A stretch of DNA of 64,000 nt from Archivesica marissinica (lineage: Eukaryota; Mollusca; Bivalvia; Venerida; Vesicomyidae), in contig CM026403.1 in the NCBI GenBank assembly GCA_014843695.1, positions 45,471,645 through 45,535,644 on the forward strand. Reading direction: 5' to 3'. Below are positions 10,701-24,339 of this stretch, one piece after another (the stretch's first letter is position 1; each line of letters begins with the position of its first letter). The notes under the pieces are model-generated. The model saw only the letters and a list, made by a program, of their open reading frames with translations, did not search any database and had not been told where the DNA came from. Position numbers and translations under genes: made by a program.

Positions 10701-13700
10701 ATCCAAATGTAATTTTGTTATTAATTTATTGGTCTAAAAATATCATGGACCAGTCCATGTCAGTTACTTGGTGTTGAATGGGTTAAGATGAGAGAACTGT
10801 TATGTTAAATGGTATGCATGTAGTTATTATTCAAAAACGTTGGGTATGATTCCGAGAACTGTTTAGACAGAAGGTATGTTTGTGTACAAATGTCAGGGAT
10901 CATTCTAGAGGGCGATGTGGGCGAAAGTGTCGCCCTAGGGACCCTGACTTCGCCCTCTGGGGGCCCCACTTGTCCCTAAAAAAACAAACTTTTTTTTTTT
11001 GGTTTTTACAATTTTCAAACAAAATTTTGTCTAGTAAGATACACTGGCCCATTATAAAGCACTCCTTCTATTCAAATGTTGTATTTAATGGTTGTACTGT
11101 GCATTTTAACCCTATTTTGCAGAAGTATATTAAAGAACACCATTTAAGGAAGTGATCACGCGCTTTCTCACTTCTCCCAAAAATTCTGACCTAGAATGAA
11201 CCCTATTACTATAGTACGATCCGGCGCGATATAGACTGAACTGTGCTGATGTGCCGTTAAACCAAATACTCACTCACTATAGTACGACACAATGAGAGAC
11301 ATCGGTCAGTTACTGCCCGGGTGCCCCTGAAGACTCCATAGTAGTATGTAGGTCCTCTTTAAGCGGAAAATATTCAGTTGTTTTATTCTATTTACGCCTG
11401 TACATTATGTCCATTCTGGCGTTCCATATTTAGATATATGATATATCATAAACCACTTTAGAACATATTTAAGAAAGGCCTGAGTGATATATTTCTACGC
11501 ATAAGAACGACAAACGAGGGTTGTTCTGCGATATACCACGGTTGATACTTATTATTTCGATTCTAACACAACTTACTTCTAATAATTTTAGACGAGAATC
11601 AAAGGAGTATTTTCTTCAAACGCCGTGCATTTGGCTTTCGAAATTTTCTCCCGCGAGTAAGGGGTGATGACGTTATTTTTTATGGAAAATATCAATCTAG
11701 TGCATAAATGAACAAAAGTTGTAACTGATCAATAATTTTATTTATTTTGTCAAATAAAACTGTACAGAATAGTAACTGAAACGTTACTTAACAGAAAAAC
11801 AAGACGGACAAGAGATTATCTGATTCTAAAAATAGCTCATTTATGCGAATTCCCACGGTAGTATTTACAAACATCACATGACTTTCATTCATAGAACTTT
11901 ACACGCATTGTATAAATGGAATAGCCAAAACACGGTGCGCGCGCAGCATAGTTCAAGGTAGGTATATCACAGAATAACCCGAGGTAGATTTTACTCTACA
12001 AGTATGTATGTTATTAGCTGGGTCGTGTTAGAATTATAGATAGTCAACAATTTGCATGTGACATATTCTAACCAATCACTATAATAGGTCACTACCAGGT
12101 CACTTCCATGTCAGCATTGTAAATCGCCTTTTTGGCATATTTCATTATAGAATATATATGATTGTATTGGATATATAGCCAGGACATAATATCCGGCGGT
12201 AAATAGAATAAAACGAATGAATATTTTCCTTGTAACGTTTATTGATGATTTATTGACGATTACGGTTTAATTCCACCCTATCACATGTCATGAGCATTCC
12301 TTTTGTTGACATGTACCAGACCGGTATACATTTATTAAATACTTTCAGCTGAACTAAAGACTGATAAGGATAGATTTACAAAACTGGAGCAACAGTTACA
12401 AGACACAAAATCCGAGCTGGAAGGCATCAAGACGGCTGTAGCGATGTCCGAGGCAAACAAAGAGGAAGATATAGTGAAGATCCGCAGGCAGTGTGAGCAG
12501 GAGATCGATACAATGCAGGCATTGTTGAGAGGTGAGTGATAGATACATGCAGGCATTGTTGAGATGTGAGTGATATATACATGCAGGCATTGTTGAGAGG
12601 TGAGTGATAGATACAATGCAGGCATTGTTGAGAGGTGAGTGGTAGATACAGGCAGGCATTGTTGAGAGGTGAGTGATAGATACAATGCAGGCATTGTTGA
12701 GAGGTGAGTGATAGATACAATGCAGGCATTGTTGAGAGGTCAGTGATATATACATGCAGGCATTGTTGAGAGGTGAGATATATACATGCAGGCATTGTTG
12801 AGAGGTGAGTGAAGATACATGCAGGCATTGTTGAGAGGTAATGATAGATACAATGCAGGCATTGTTGAGAGGTGTGATAGATATACATGCAGGCATTGTT
12901 GAGAGGTGAGTGATAGATACAATGCAGGCATTGTTGAGGAGGTGAGTGATAGATACAATGCAGGCATTGTTGAGAGGTGAGTGATAGATACAATACAGGC
13001 ATTGTTGAGGAGGTAAGTGATAGATACAATGCAGGCATTGTTGAGAGGTGAGTGATAGATACAATGCAGGCATTGTTGAGAGGTGAGTGATAGATACAGT
13101 TCATGTTTCCAATTGACACACGCGAAGATTTTCAAGACAGTCAAGTAAAACATATTAAATTTGATTGAGTTTTAAGATCTCTGTGGATTTCTAGATATGG
13201 GGAAAACCCACATTTGTTCGCATACGCAAACTGTTTATTTTTAGGAGGCCCAATTAGTGGTGTAATTAATTTTATGTCTGATGCTGTCAACATCGTACAA
13301 AGTAACATAATGTTTTCTAGTTCTAAGCAAGATAAAACTTATTACAAATATAAAATAAACAAATATAAAGTGTGAACTATTATAAAAAATGTAAACAATC
13401 GATACCAAAATTAGTGCACTGTACATGATGTCCGTAATTTATATGCTGGAAAATGTATATTTTACATTTTATTATTTGGTCCATTTATTTGATCAGCACA
13501 CATTATGTTTTAATGTATTATTGCAGATTATGTTAGATATAAACAAACAATTGCAGAAAGTAGAAGTGAATGGATAATGGGTGATGTCTTGAATTAAATT
13601 ACTCCTCAAGGAGCCCCACTATCGGGGTTTTCCTCCCTATGATAGAGCTCAGTTTTAACATGCTTATTGATTGGGTAATTGCAATGATTCAGCCAATCAG

Positions 13701-16700
13701 ATCACTTGTTTGTATTTGGATAACTTCTACTTTTATCACAGTTTCATGCTTAACTCTGCTGGGTAAAATAGAGACTATGACACGTTCAATTAATTGTAGC
13801 AGACGACAATTCATTCATTGTTTTTTTCTTATATGTAACTGAATACCTCTTGGAATTTCATGTGTGTTTTACATTTATTTATCGTTGCTACCGGTTGCCC
13901 ATTTGAGCGACACATCCTGAAGAGATTAGTCATTTTAGATTTTTGGAGGATAGTGCAATGATACAGACAGAGACCCATTCCAGAATCTCCTCTGGTTCTT
14001 TACGTGCATGGTGTAAAGTACCGACACAAGACCTTGGTTTAACGTCCCATCTGAAAGACTGTTAATTTTATTATGGTCAGACGAGGGATCGAACCTGCGA
14101 TCCTTGGATTACCAGTCCAACGTGTTAACCATTGGACTACAGATCTGTCTGTATTTCATAAGAATTGTGCTGTTACGACACAATTCTAATGAACTTGCAC
14201 AACATATTTGACTGTTATTCTCACCGCTAGCGTGCAAAGAGTCAAAAGATCAAATCGAAAATCAGGGCCTTGAATTTGTGATTTATTCGCCGATAAACAA
14301 TGGCAAGACAAATATGATATTCTATTTTGAACTCCCTATTTCCATCAAAATATTTAAACTTGTAAAATGGATAACCCACACCAGATGAAGTTGATGAACT
14401 AGCGGTATGTCAATCCTCAACAATCTTCTAACTACAGATCATTTCACTTCCTCAAATCTAACGTATGTAATTTCAACTGGCAAACTGCTAAAACAAACAA
14501 CAATATCATGTACACATCAAGCGTGTCGATATGTAATCTCGTTGCTTGTAGGTCAGCAACATCTACACCTAATCACCTGCTTATCACAGGGATCATTCTA
14601 GAGGGCGATGTGGGCGAAATTGTCGCCCTAGGGACCCTGACTTCGCCCTCTGGGGGCCCCACTTCTCCCTAATAATTTTTTTAATTTTTTTGGTTTTTAT
14701 GATTTTCAAACAAAATTTTGTCTAGTAAGATACACTGGCCCATTATAAAGCACTCCTTCTATTCAAATGTTGTATTTAATGGTTGTACTGTGCATTTTAA
14801 CCCTATTTTGCAGAAGTATATTAAAGAACACCATTTAAGGAAGCGATCACCTTTTCTCACATGTTCCAAAAATTCTGACCTAGAATGAACCCTGTTATCA
14901 CCAATGCAATCCGGGTAAAGATACTCCAGGATCACCTTACCTGACATGGACACATAATGCGTTTCAATATGACACGTTTTAAAAGGAGTGAAGCTAAATT
15001 TAGAATTTTAGTCATTTGAGAGCTTTTGTAAAACATAAGGATATTTATCATGCATAAATTGTGTATGCATAAAACAAGCCCAAAGGAGAGGACAATCATA
15101 AGCTATACAGTTTTTTGTCCAATTCCTTGTATCAGTTGTTGTAAATAATCATGTATTGACAGAAAATAAATATGTTTAGACTAAGCCCAAAATGCTAGAA
15201 ATGCATTTTCAATATTTTCTAGAGATGATACCACTGGCAATATGACCACACTAATATTCAAATATTCAATATGACCACACTAATATTCAATATGACCACA
15301 CTAATATTCAATATGACCACACTAATATTCAAATATTCAATATGACCACACTAATATTCAATATGACCACACTAATATTCAAATATTCAATATGACCACA
15401 CTAATATTCAAATATTCAATATGACCACACTAATATTCAATATGACCACACTAATATTCAAATATTCAATATGACCACACTAATATTCAAATATTCAATA
15501 TGACCACACTAATATTCAATATGACCACACTAATATTCAATATGACCACACTAATATTCAAATATTCAATATGACCACACTAATATTCCAATAATTTCCC
15601 AGGATTGGAGACCGACTTGTTACTGTCGTTAACGTCAAGTCATTTGCCCCTCACTGCTGTATGTTCGAATCCTACTGTGTGTATTGAATTCATTCTTTTA
15701 TGTGAGGAAGCTATCTAATAGGTTTGCAGAAGATCTGTGGTTCTACCTGCGTCCATGCCTGAAATACTACTCGGATGGGCACCCAGGGTCTTTACAGACA
15801 GATCTGTAGTACAGTGGTAACACGCTGGACTGGTAATCCAGGGATCGCAGGTTCGATCCCCCATCTGACCCTAATAAAATTAACAGTCTTTCAGATGGGA
15901 CGTTAAACCGAGGTCTCGTGTCGGTGCTTTACACTGTGCACGTAAACGAACAGAGGAGACTCTGGAATGGGTCTCTGTCTGTATCATTGCACTATCCTCC
16001 AAAAATCTAAAATGACTAATTTCTTCAGGAGGCGTCGCTCATATGGGCAACCGGTAGCGACGATAAATAAACGTAAAACACACACCCAGGGTCTTCCTGC
16101 ATCAATAATGACTGGAGAGTAGCCATAATGATATGACCTATGCAGTTGGTGCTACATTAAACACCAAGAATAAGCAAGCAAAATTAGCCAGGAATGATAG
16201 CATAGCATTTGGGAAAGTGTGCGTAGCATTAATCTACTGGTGTGCACAAGGGTGACAATGCAGTTGGTGCTACGTTAAAACCCAAGAACAAACCAGAAAA
16301 ATTAGCCAGGAATGATAGCATAGCATTTGGGAAAGTGTGTGTAGCATTAATCTACTGGTGTGCACAAGGGTGGCAATGCAGTTGGTGCTACGTTAAACAC
16401 CAAGCAAAATTAGCCAGGAATGATAGCATAGCATTTGTGAAAGTGTGTGTAGCATTAATCTACTGGTGTGCACAAGGGTGGCAATGCAGTTGGTGCTACG
16501 TTAAACACCAAGCAAATTTAGCCAGGAATGATAGCATAGCGTTTGTGAAAGTGTGTGTAGCATTAATCTACTGGTGTGCACAAGGGTGGCAATGCAGTTG
16601 TACTGTATGCACAGTTTTATACAACAATCAACTGTACGCCGTTATTCATGTTATGTATCTTGTATATAGGTTTATAATAAATGCATGGAAATCACATTTT

Positions 16701-19700
16701 GTCCATTGGCATTCTTACTGTTTATCAATATCTCTGGAAGTCCCTGGAGGGAGTTCAGTTGCAAGTTAATCTTCCTTCGTATACTTTATGATCTGTAGCG
16801 TATTATCGCTATCGAAATCATCGTATTAATAACGGCAATAAAACTTTTGATATCTGTATGAAGCAAATAGGAGTCTACAACACTTAGAGGGTGCATAGCA
16901 ACTTAGTGGTCACATAGCAACGTTGAGGTCCCATAGCAACTTAAAGGGTGCATAGCAACTAATAGGATGCATAGTAACTTAGCTGTTACATAGCAACATT
17001 GAGGTCCCATAGCAACTTAAAAGGTGCATAGCAACTTAGATGTGCATAGCAACTTAGCTGTCGCATAGCAACGTTGAGGTACCATAGCAACTTAAAAGGT
17101 GCATAGCAACTTAGATGTGCATAGCAACTTAGCGTTCACATAGCAACGTTGAGGTCGCATAGCAACTTAAAGGGTGCATGGCAACTTAGAGGGTTCATAG
17201 CAACTTAGAGGTCACATAGCAACATAGAAGGTGCATAGCAACTTAGATGTCGCATAGCAACTTTGAGTTCACATGGCACATTAGAGGTCGCATTGCTATG
17301 TAGAGATCACATAGCAACTTAGAAATCACATTACAAATTAGAGGTCGCTCAGCAACTTGGAGGTCGCATTGCAATTTAGAGGTCACAGAGCAACATAGAG
17401 GCCATGTAGCAACTTAGAGGTCATTCATGCTTAGTAACTGCTTATTAAGTCCAGTTGCCTGTACCTGTTCATAACATTCATCTTTTGTATAGAGAGATCA
17501 ACAGTTGTGTGATAGATAGATCAACTACTTTCCAGTGATAGAGAGATATACATTTTGGTGAATGAGAGTGCAACAAAATGGGTGATAAACCATTATGTGA
17601 TAGAGAGATAAACCTTTATGTGATATAGAGATAAACCGTTATGTGATAGAGAGATAAACCTTTATGTGATAGAGAGATAAACCGTTATGTGATAGAGAGA
17701 TAAACCATTATGTGATAGAGAGATAAACCGTTATGTGATAGAGAGATAAACCGTTATGTGATAGAGAGATAAACCATTATGTGATAGAGAGAGATAAATC
17801 TTTATGTGATAGAGAGATAAACCTTTATGTGATAGAGAGATAAACCTTTATGTGATAGAGAGATAAACAATGATGTGATAGAGAGATAAACCATTATGTG
17901 ATAGAGAGATAAACCTTTATGTGATAGAGAGATAAACCTTTATGTGATAGAGAGATAAACCGTTATGTGATAGTGAGATAAACCTTTATGTGATAGTGAG
18001 ATAAACCTTTATGTGATAGTGAGATCAACCTTTGAGCAATAGAGAGATCAACATTTAGTTAGTAGAGGTCATCTCTTGTGTGTTCGAGAGCAACTGCTTA
18101 GTGATAGGGGTCAACTATTTATTGATGGAGAGATCACCATTTGGGTGAAAGAGATCAACTTTAGTATGGTATCATAGAGCGATCAACCTTAGGGTGATAG
18201 AGATTTGGTGTAATTAGAGATCAACATTTGTATGATATAGAACTCAACTATTTGTAATAGAGATTAACTTTTGGATGATAGAGAACTCAACTATTTGTAA
18301 TAGAGATTAACTTTTGGATGATAGAGAACTCAACTATTTATAATAGAGATCAACTTTTGGATGATAGAGAACTCAACTATATTAACTTTTGGATGATAGA
18401 GAACTCTTTGTAATAGAGAGATTTTGGATGATAGAGAGCTAAAAACGTTTGGGTTATCGCAGATGGGTTAACGCAGAAAGTGGCTGCTTAATACAGGTGG
18501 CTGCTTTATACAGAGGTCAAATCTATAACAAAACAACATATTGGGAATCTGTAATGTGGCTGCTTAATTTAGCATTACAGGTTGGCTACTAATACAGGTG
18601 TGGCTGTGTTCTGTATTCACTTGATGTATCATTATCTGTTCCAGAAGCTGCTGAAGAGGCTTCGAGTTCAACAGCAGCTCAGTACGAGACTGAGAGGGCC
18701 AAGCTGCAGGAGCTCAACGAGAATTATGAAGAGGAGATACAATCCATACGTAGTAGACTGTCACAGGAGAGACAACTAGAGAAAGGGTAATATACTGGTC
18801 TGCCAGGTTAATATACTTGTAATATATTGGTCTGTCGGTCCATGTGTAGTAGACTATCACAGGAGAGACAACTAGAGAAAGGGTAATATACTGGTCCACC
18901 AGGTTAATATACTTGTCTGCCAAGATAATATATTGATCTATCGGTCCATACGTAGTAGACTGTTGCAGGAGAGACAACTAGAGAAAGGGTAATATACTTG
19001 TCTGCCAGGATAATATATTGATCGGTCGGTCCATACATAGTAGACTGTCGCAGGAGAGACAACTAGAGAAAGGGTAATATACTGGTCTGCCAGGATAATA
19101 TACTTGTCTGTCAAGTTAATATACTGGTCTGCCAGGTTAATATACTGGTCTGTCAAGTTAATATACTTGTCTGTCAAGTTAATATACTGGTCTGTCAAGT
19201 TAATATACTGGTCTGTCAAGTTAATATACTGGTCTGTCAAGTTAATATACTGGTCTGTCAGGATAATATACTGGTCTGCCAGGATAATATACTTGTCTGT
19301 CAAGTTAATATACTGGTCTGTCAAGTTAATATACTGGTCTGTCAAGTTAATATACTGGTCTGCCAGGTTAATATACTGGTCTGTCAAGTTAATATACTGG
19401 TCTGCCAGGTTAATATACTGGTCTGTCAGGTTAATATACTGGTCTGTCAAGTTAATATACTGGTCTGCCAGGTTAATATACTTGTCTGTCAAGATACTAT
19501 ACTGGTCTGCTAGGTTAATATACTGGTCTGCCAGGTTAATATACTGATCTGCCAGGTTAATATACTGGTCTATCTGTCAATACATAGTAGAATGTTACAG
19601 GGGAGACAACTAGAGAAAGGGTAATATACCGGTACTGGTCTGTCAGTCAATACGTAGTAGATTGTCACAGGGGAGACAACTAGAGAAAGGGTAATATACT

Positions 19701-22700
19701 GGTCTGCCAGGTTAATATACTGGTCTGTCTGTCAATACGTAATAGATTGTTACAGGGGAGACAACTAGAGAAAGGGTAATATACTGGTCTGCCAGGTTAA
19801 TATACTGGTCTATCTGTCAATACGTAATAGATTGTTACAGGGGAGACAACTAGAGAAAGGGTAATATACTGGTCTGCCAGGTTAATATACTGGTCTATCT
19901 GTCAATACGTAATAGATTGTTACAGGGGAGACAACTAGAGAAAGGGTAATATACTGGTCTGCCAGGTTAATATACTGGTCTATCTGTCAATACGTAATAG
20001 ATTGTTACAGGGGAGACAACTAGAGAAAGGGTAATATACTGGTCTATCTGTCAATACATAGTAGATTGTCACAGGGGAGACAACCAGAGAAAGGGTAATA
20101 TACTGGTCTGTCAGTCAATACGTAGTAGATTGTTACAGGGGAGACAACTAGAGAAAGGGTAATATACTGGTCAGTCATTCAATACGTAATAGACTGTTAC
20201 AGGGGAGACAACTAGAGAAAGGGTAATATACTGGTCTGTCAGTCAATACGTAGTAGATTGTCACAGGGGAGACAACTAGAGAAAGGGTAATATACTGGTC
20301 TATCTGTCAATACATAGTAGATTGTCACAGGGGAGACAACTAGAGAAAGGGTAATATACTGGTCTATCTGTCAATACATAGTAGATTGTCACAGGGGAGA
20401 CAACCAGAGAACGGGTAATATACTGGTCTGTCAGTCAATACGTAATAGACTGTTACAGGGGAGACAACTAGAGAAAGGTTAATATACCGGTCTGTCAGTC
20501 AATACATAGTAGATTGTCACAAGGGAGACAACTAGAGAAAGGGTAATATACTGGTCTGTCAGTCAATACGTAATAGATTGTCACAAGGGAGACAACTAGA
20601 GAAAGGGTAATATACTGGTCTGTCAGTCAATACGTAATAGATTGTCACAAGGGAGACAACTAGAGAAAGGGTAATATACTGGTCTGTCAGTCAATACGTA
20701 GTAGATTGTCACAGGGGAGACAACTAGAGAAAGGGTAATATACTGATCTGTCAGTCAATACATAGTAGATTGTCACAAGGGAGACAACTAGAGAAAGGAT
20801 AATATACTGGTCTGTCAGTCAATACGTAGTAGATTGTCACAGGGGAGACAAATAGAGAAAGGATAATATACTGGTCTGTCAGTCAATACATAGTAGATTG
20901 TCACAGGGGAGACAACTAGAGAAAAGGTAATATACTGGTCTATCTGTCAATACATAGTAGAATGTTACAGGGGAGACAACCAGAGAAAGGGTAATATACT
21001 GGTCTGTCAGTCAATACATAGTAGATTGTCACAAGGGAGACAACCAGTGAAAGGGTAATAATATTATTGATTTGACATTGTTCTTTTGGAGTCAGTTCTC
21101 ACTAACCAATTAGTAGAATTTTATGAAACTTTAAACAGATATGTGTGGGAGTGCAGCTGTACTTTATGTAGGGATCGACCCAGTAAAACTAGAGTCATTG
21201 TCTATTATTTGACAATAGTTCTATCCGTGGCCTGTTCTCTTACCAAATGAGTGGAATTTTATTGAATTTAATATCACTTTAGTGCCGTGGTGCACGCATG
21301 ATTAAGGACATAATCGTTGCAGTAACATCAAAGTTAATGCTTTTTAAATGACAAAAATCCACAAAGTTAGCCGTCCAGAGCCCCTTCTCAGTAGTCAACG
21401 AGAAGAATTTTATGAAACCATATAAAATAATATGGTAACACCATAGCATGGTAGAGCATGTGCACTTTCGTTAGGATTTACCCAGTAGCACCAGAGTTAC
21501 TCACAAGAAATTCACAGCCCGGCCCCAGTTCAATGAATGAGCTACATTCTGTCCTAATGCCACGAGAAATCGTTCTACTGCTGAAATTTGACTTGTCTTA
21601 TTTCTTTTAATTGCATGCTAAAAAAAGAGAATTAAGATTTGCATGCAACCTTATTTTCAGGAAGGGCTTTCTGTCGTCCGTTGCTGATATTGTAACCCGC
21701 GGGACTGCTTCTCTTAACACGTCTAGTACTGAGGCAGAGAACTTGGAGGAATCCATGAGGAAGGTAATTATAAATCTGATTTGACAGATTTCTTGCAATA
21801 TTGTGATTCTGATTGGATGATTCAGTCCTTTGTGATTGCCGTTCATAATCCAATGAATTGCAAAATTATTCTATTCTCATTAATATTCATAGTGGACAAC
21901 TTTTTGTATGGTGTTACGAATCAAAGCGACAACTTGTGGTGTAATTTGCAAAAAAATTAGTTGTAATTGTAACAATTGAATGTTCTTTTTCTGTATTTCA
22001 TTGAGGTATGAAGTGTCAGTTTTTACACCTAATTTGCAATACAACCTTATTGCAATACAACCTTATTGCAATACAACCTAATTTGCAATACAACCTAATT
22101 TACAATACAACCTAATTTGCTTCGGTTTTTATGCAAATTAGGTGTCAAAACTGATATTTCATACCCCGATGAAAGCTGTTGATTGCAAATTGTATTGATT
22201 TCCCGTAAATTCTATATTTTTATACATTGTTTATTACTTCATAAAAGATTAAATATCAGAAGAATATTTTGTCATCATAGATTAATTGCTATATTTTCAT
22301 CCGAATAATTATAAATTGTATGACACAGGGACATTTTCTGTTGTTCAAATGTCAGTTTTACAAAAATAAAAAAACTCAGTTTTTGATCAAATTTAAGTAG
22401 GCCACGTCTGAATGAGATGAACATCCTGTGCTAATGGCCTCACATGTGTATTATTCAGGCCCAGCAGGATGCAGAGATCCTCAAATCTGTTGTCATGCCA
22501 CTGGAGAAGGAAATAGAAAGCCTGAAACAGAAACTGAAACAACAAGTGAACAGTGTCCGAATGCTGGAGAAGCAGAAACTGCAGGTAACCCTCTCCAAAA
22601 TGTATAAATGACGAGGATGAGGAGTTTGATGGTGATGATGAGGAGAAGGTTGAGGAGGAGGAGGAGGATGAAGATGATTATGATGTTGATGGTTAGGTTG

Positions 22701-22783
22701 ATTATGATGATGAGAACTAGGATGATGATGATGATGATGATGATGATTATGATGATGGTTAGGTTGATTATGATGATGAGAAC

Positions 22784-22827
<44 letters not shown>

Positions 22828-24249
22828 CATTTAGTCTTAAAAGTAATTTTGTGTTTTGAATTGTTATTGTGAAAAAGAACTAACATACATTGATGTTATT
22901 CTGATATTTATTACAACATCTAAGCTTAACTATAATCATGATAGTTAATATTCAATTGTCTGTCCATAGCTCCAAGAAGGACAAGTGTCCAATGCATTAC
23001 CAGATGAACTTTCCAGTCCTGCCAAAACCACGTCATTGCCATCACTGGAAGACATCAAAGATCCAGAAGAAAAGGTAAATATGCCATGTCCTACCAAATC
23101 CACGTATTTACCGTCATTGGAAGACATCAAAGATCCTGAAGAAAAGGTAAACATGCCACGTCCTACCAAATCCATGTCATTACCATCATTGGAAGACATC
23201 AAAGATCCAGAAGAAAAGGTAAATATGCCATGTCCTACCAAAACCATGTCATTACCGTCATTGGAAGACATCAAAGATCCAGTAGAAAAGGTAACCGTGC
23301 CACGTTCTACCAAACCCACGTCATTACCATCATTGGACGCTGGTGGTTCCATCTCTTGTCCAAGTTTGACCGATGCTCCAAACTATATTTCAAAGTTGCA
23401 CATGGCGTCTTCCATCACGAAACCTTGCTATGTTAGCAGATGGTACTAACTACTATAAAGATGAAACAAACAGTTGCTGAAGTACTGGAACCATGTTGAT
23501 GATTGAGTTTATATTTATTACTTGGCAACAGAATGTCGTAAATTAATATAAACAATATTTGCTCCACAAACGAAAACAAAGTAGTGCCAAACACAATAAA
23601 TGATACATATGCCACTGTTTTAGAATGAGGAAACTATCCAGCTGGCTTGCAGAAGGTCAGTGGTTCTACTGGGGTGCCTGTCCGAGCCTGAAATGCTGCT
23701 GAAAGGAGCACCCAGGGTCTTGTTCCACCAATAACAACTGGAGCGTCGCCATATGACACAAAAAAAGCTGTCTATTCGAACATAAAAACTGTTTTAGAAA
23801 TGAATTCACATCAACATTGCTATAATATTCTAAACAGATTCAGCAGTTGATGAAGTACCTGAAGGCGGAGAAGGCATCACGGACAGATCTGGAGATGTTT
23901 GTAGCTGTGATCAATATGCAGAAAAATGTCCTACAAGATGAAACAGACAGTACCAGGAGTGAACTGAAGGAAGGTATGACAATAACTAGGTGTTTGTAGC
24001 TGCGATCAACACTAAGAGCAATGTCCTTATTAACGAATCAGATAAAGCCATCATTAACTTGAAGGAAGGTATGACAATAACTAGGTGTTTGTAGCCGTGA
24101 TCAACACTAAGAACAATGTCCTTATTAACGAATCAGATAAAACCATCATTAACTTGAAGGAAGGTATGACAATAACTAGGTGTTTGTAGCCGTGATCAAC
24201 ACTAAGAACAATGTCCTTATTAACGAATCAGATAAAGCCATCATTAACT

Positions 24250-24339
<90 letters not shown>

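Noticed and set aside
15800..15870. Candidate tRNA genes at SINE heads (also 2850, 7480, 14090, 48610, 50560, 51000)
   Set aside because: Each is the 5' end of a longer dispersed element with tail and target duplication, and acceptor stems do not pair properly.
22455..22886. Minus-strand His/Pro-rich 143-codon frame
   Set aside because: Antisense of exon 6 plus a GAT simple repeat.
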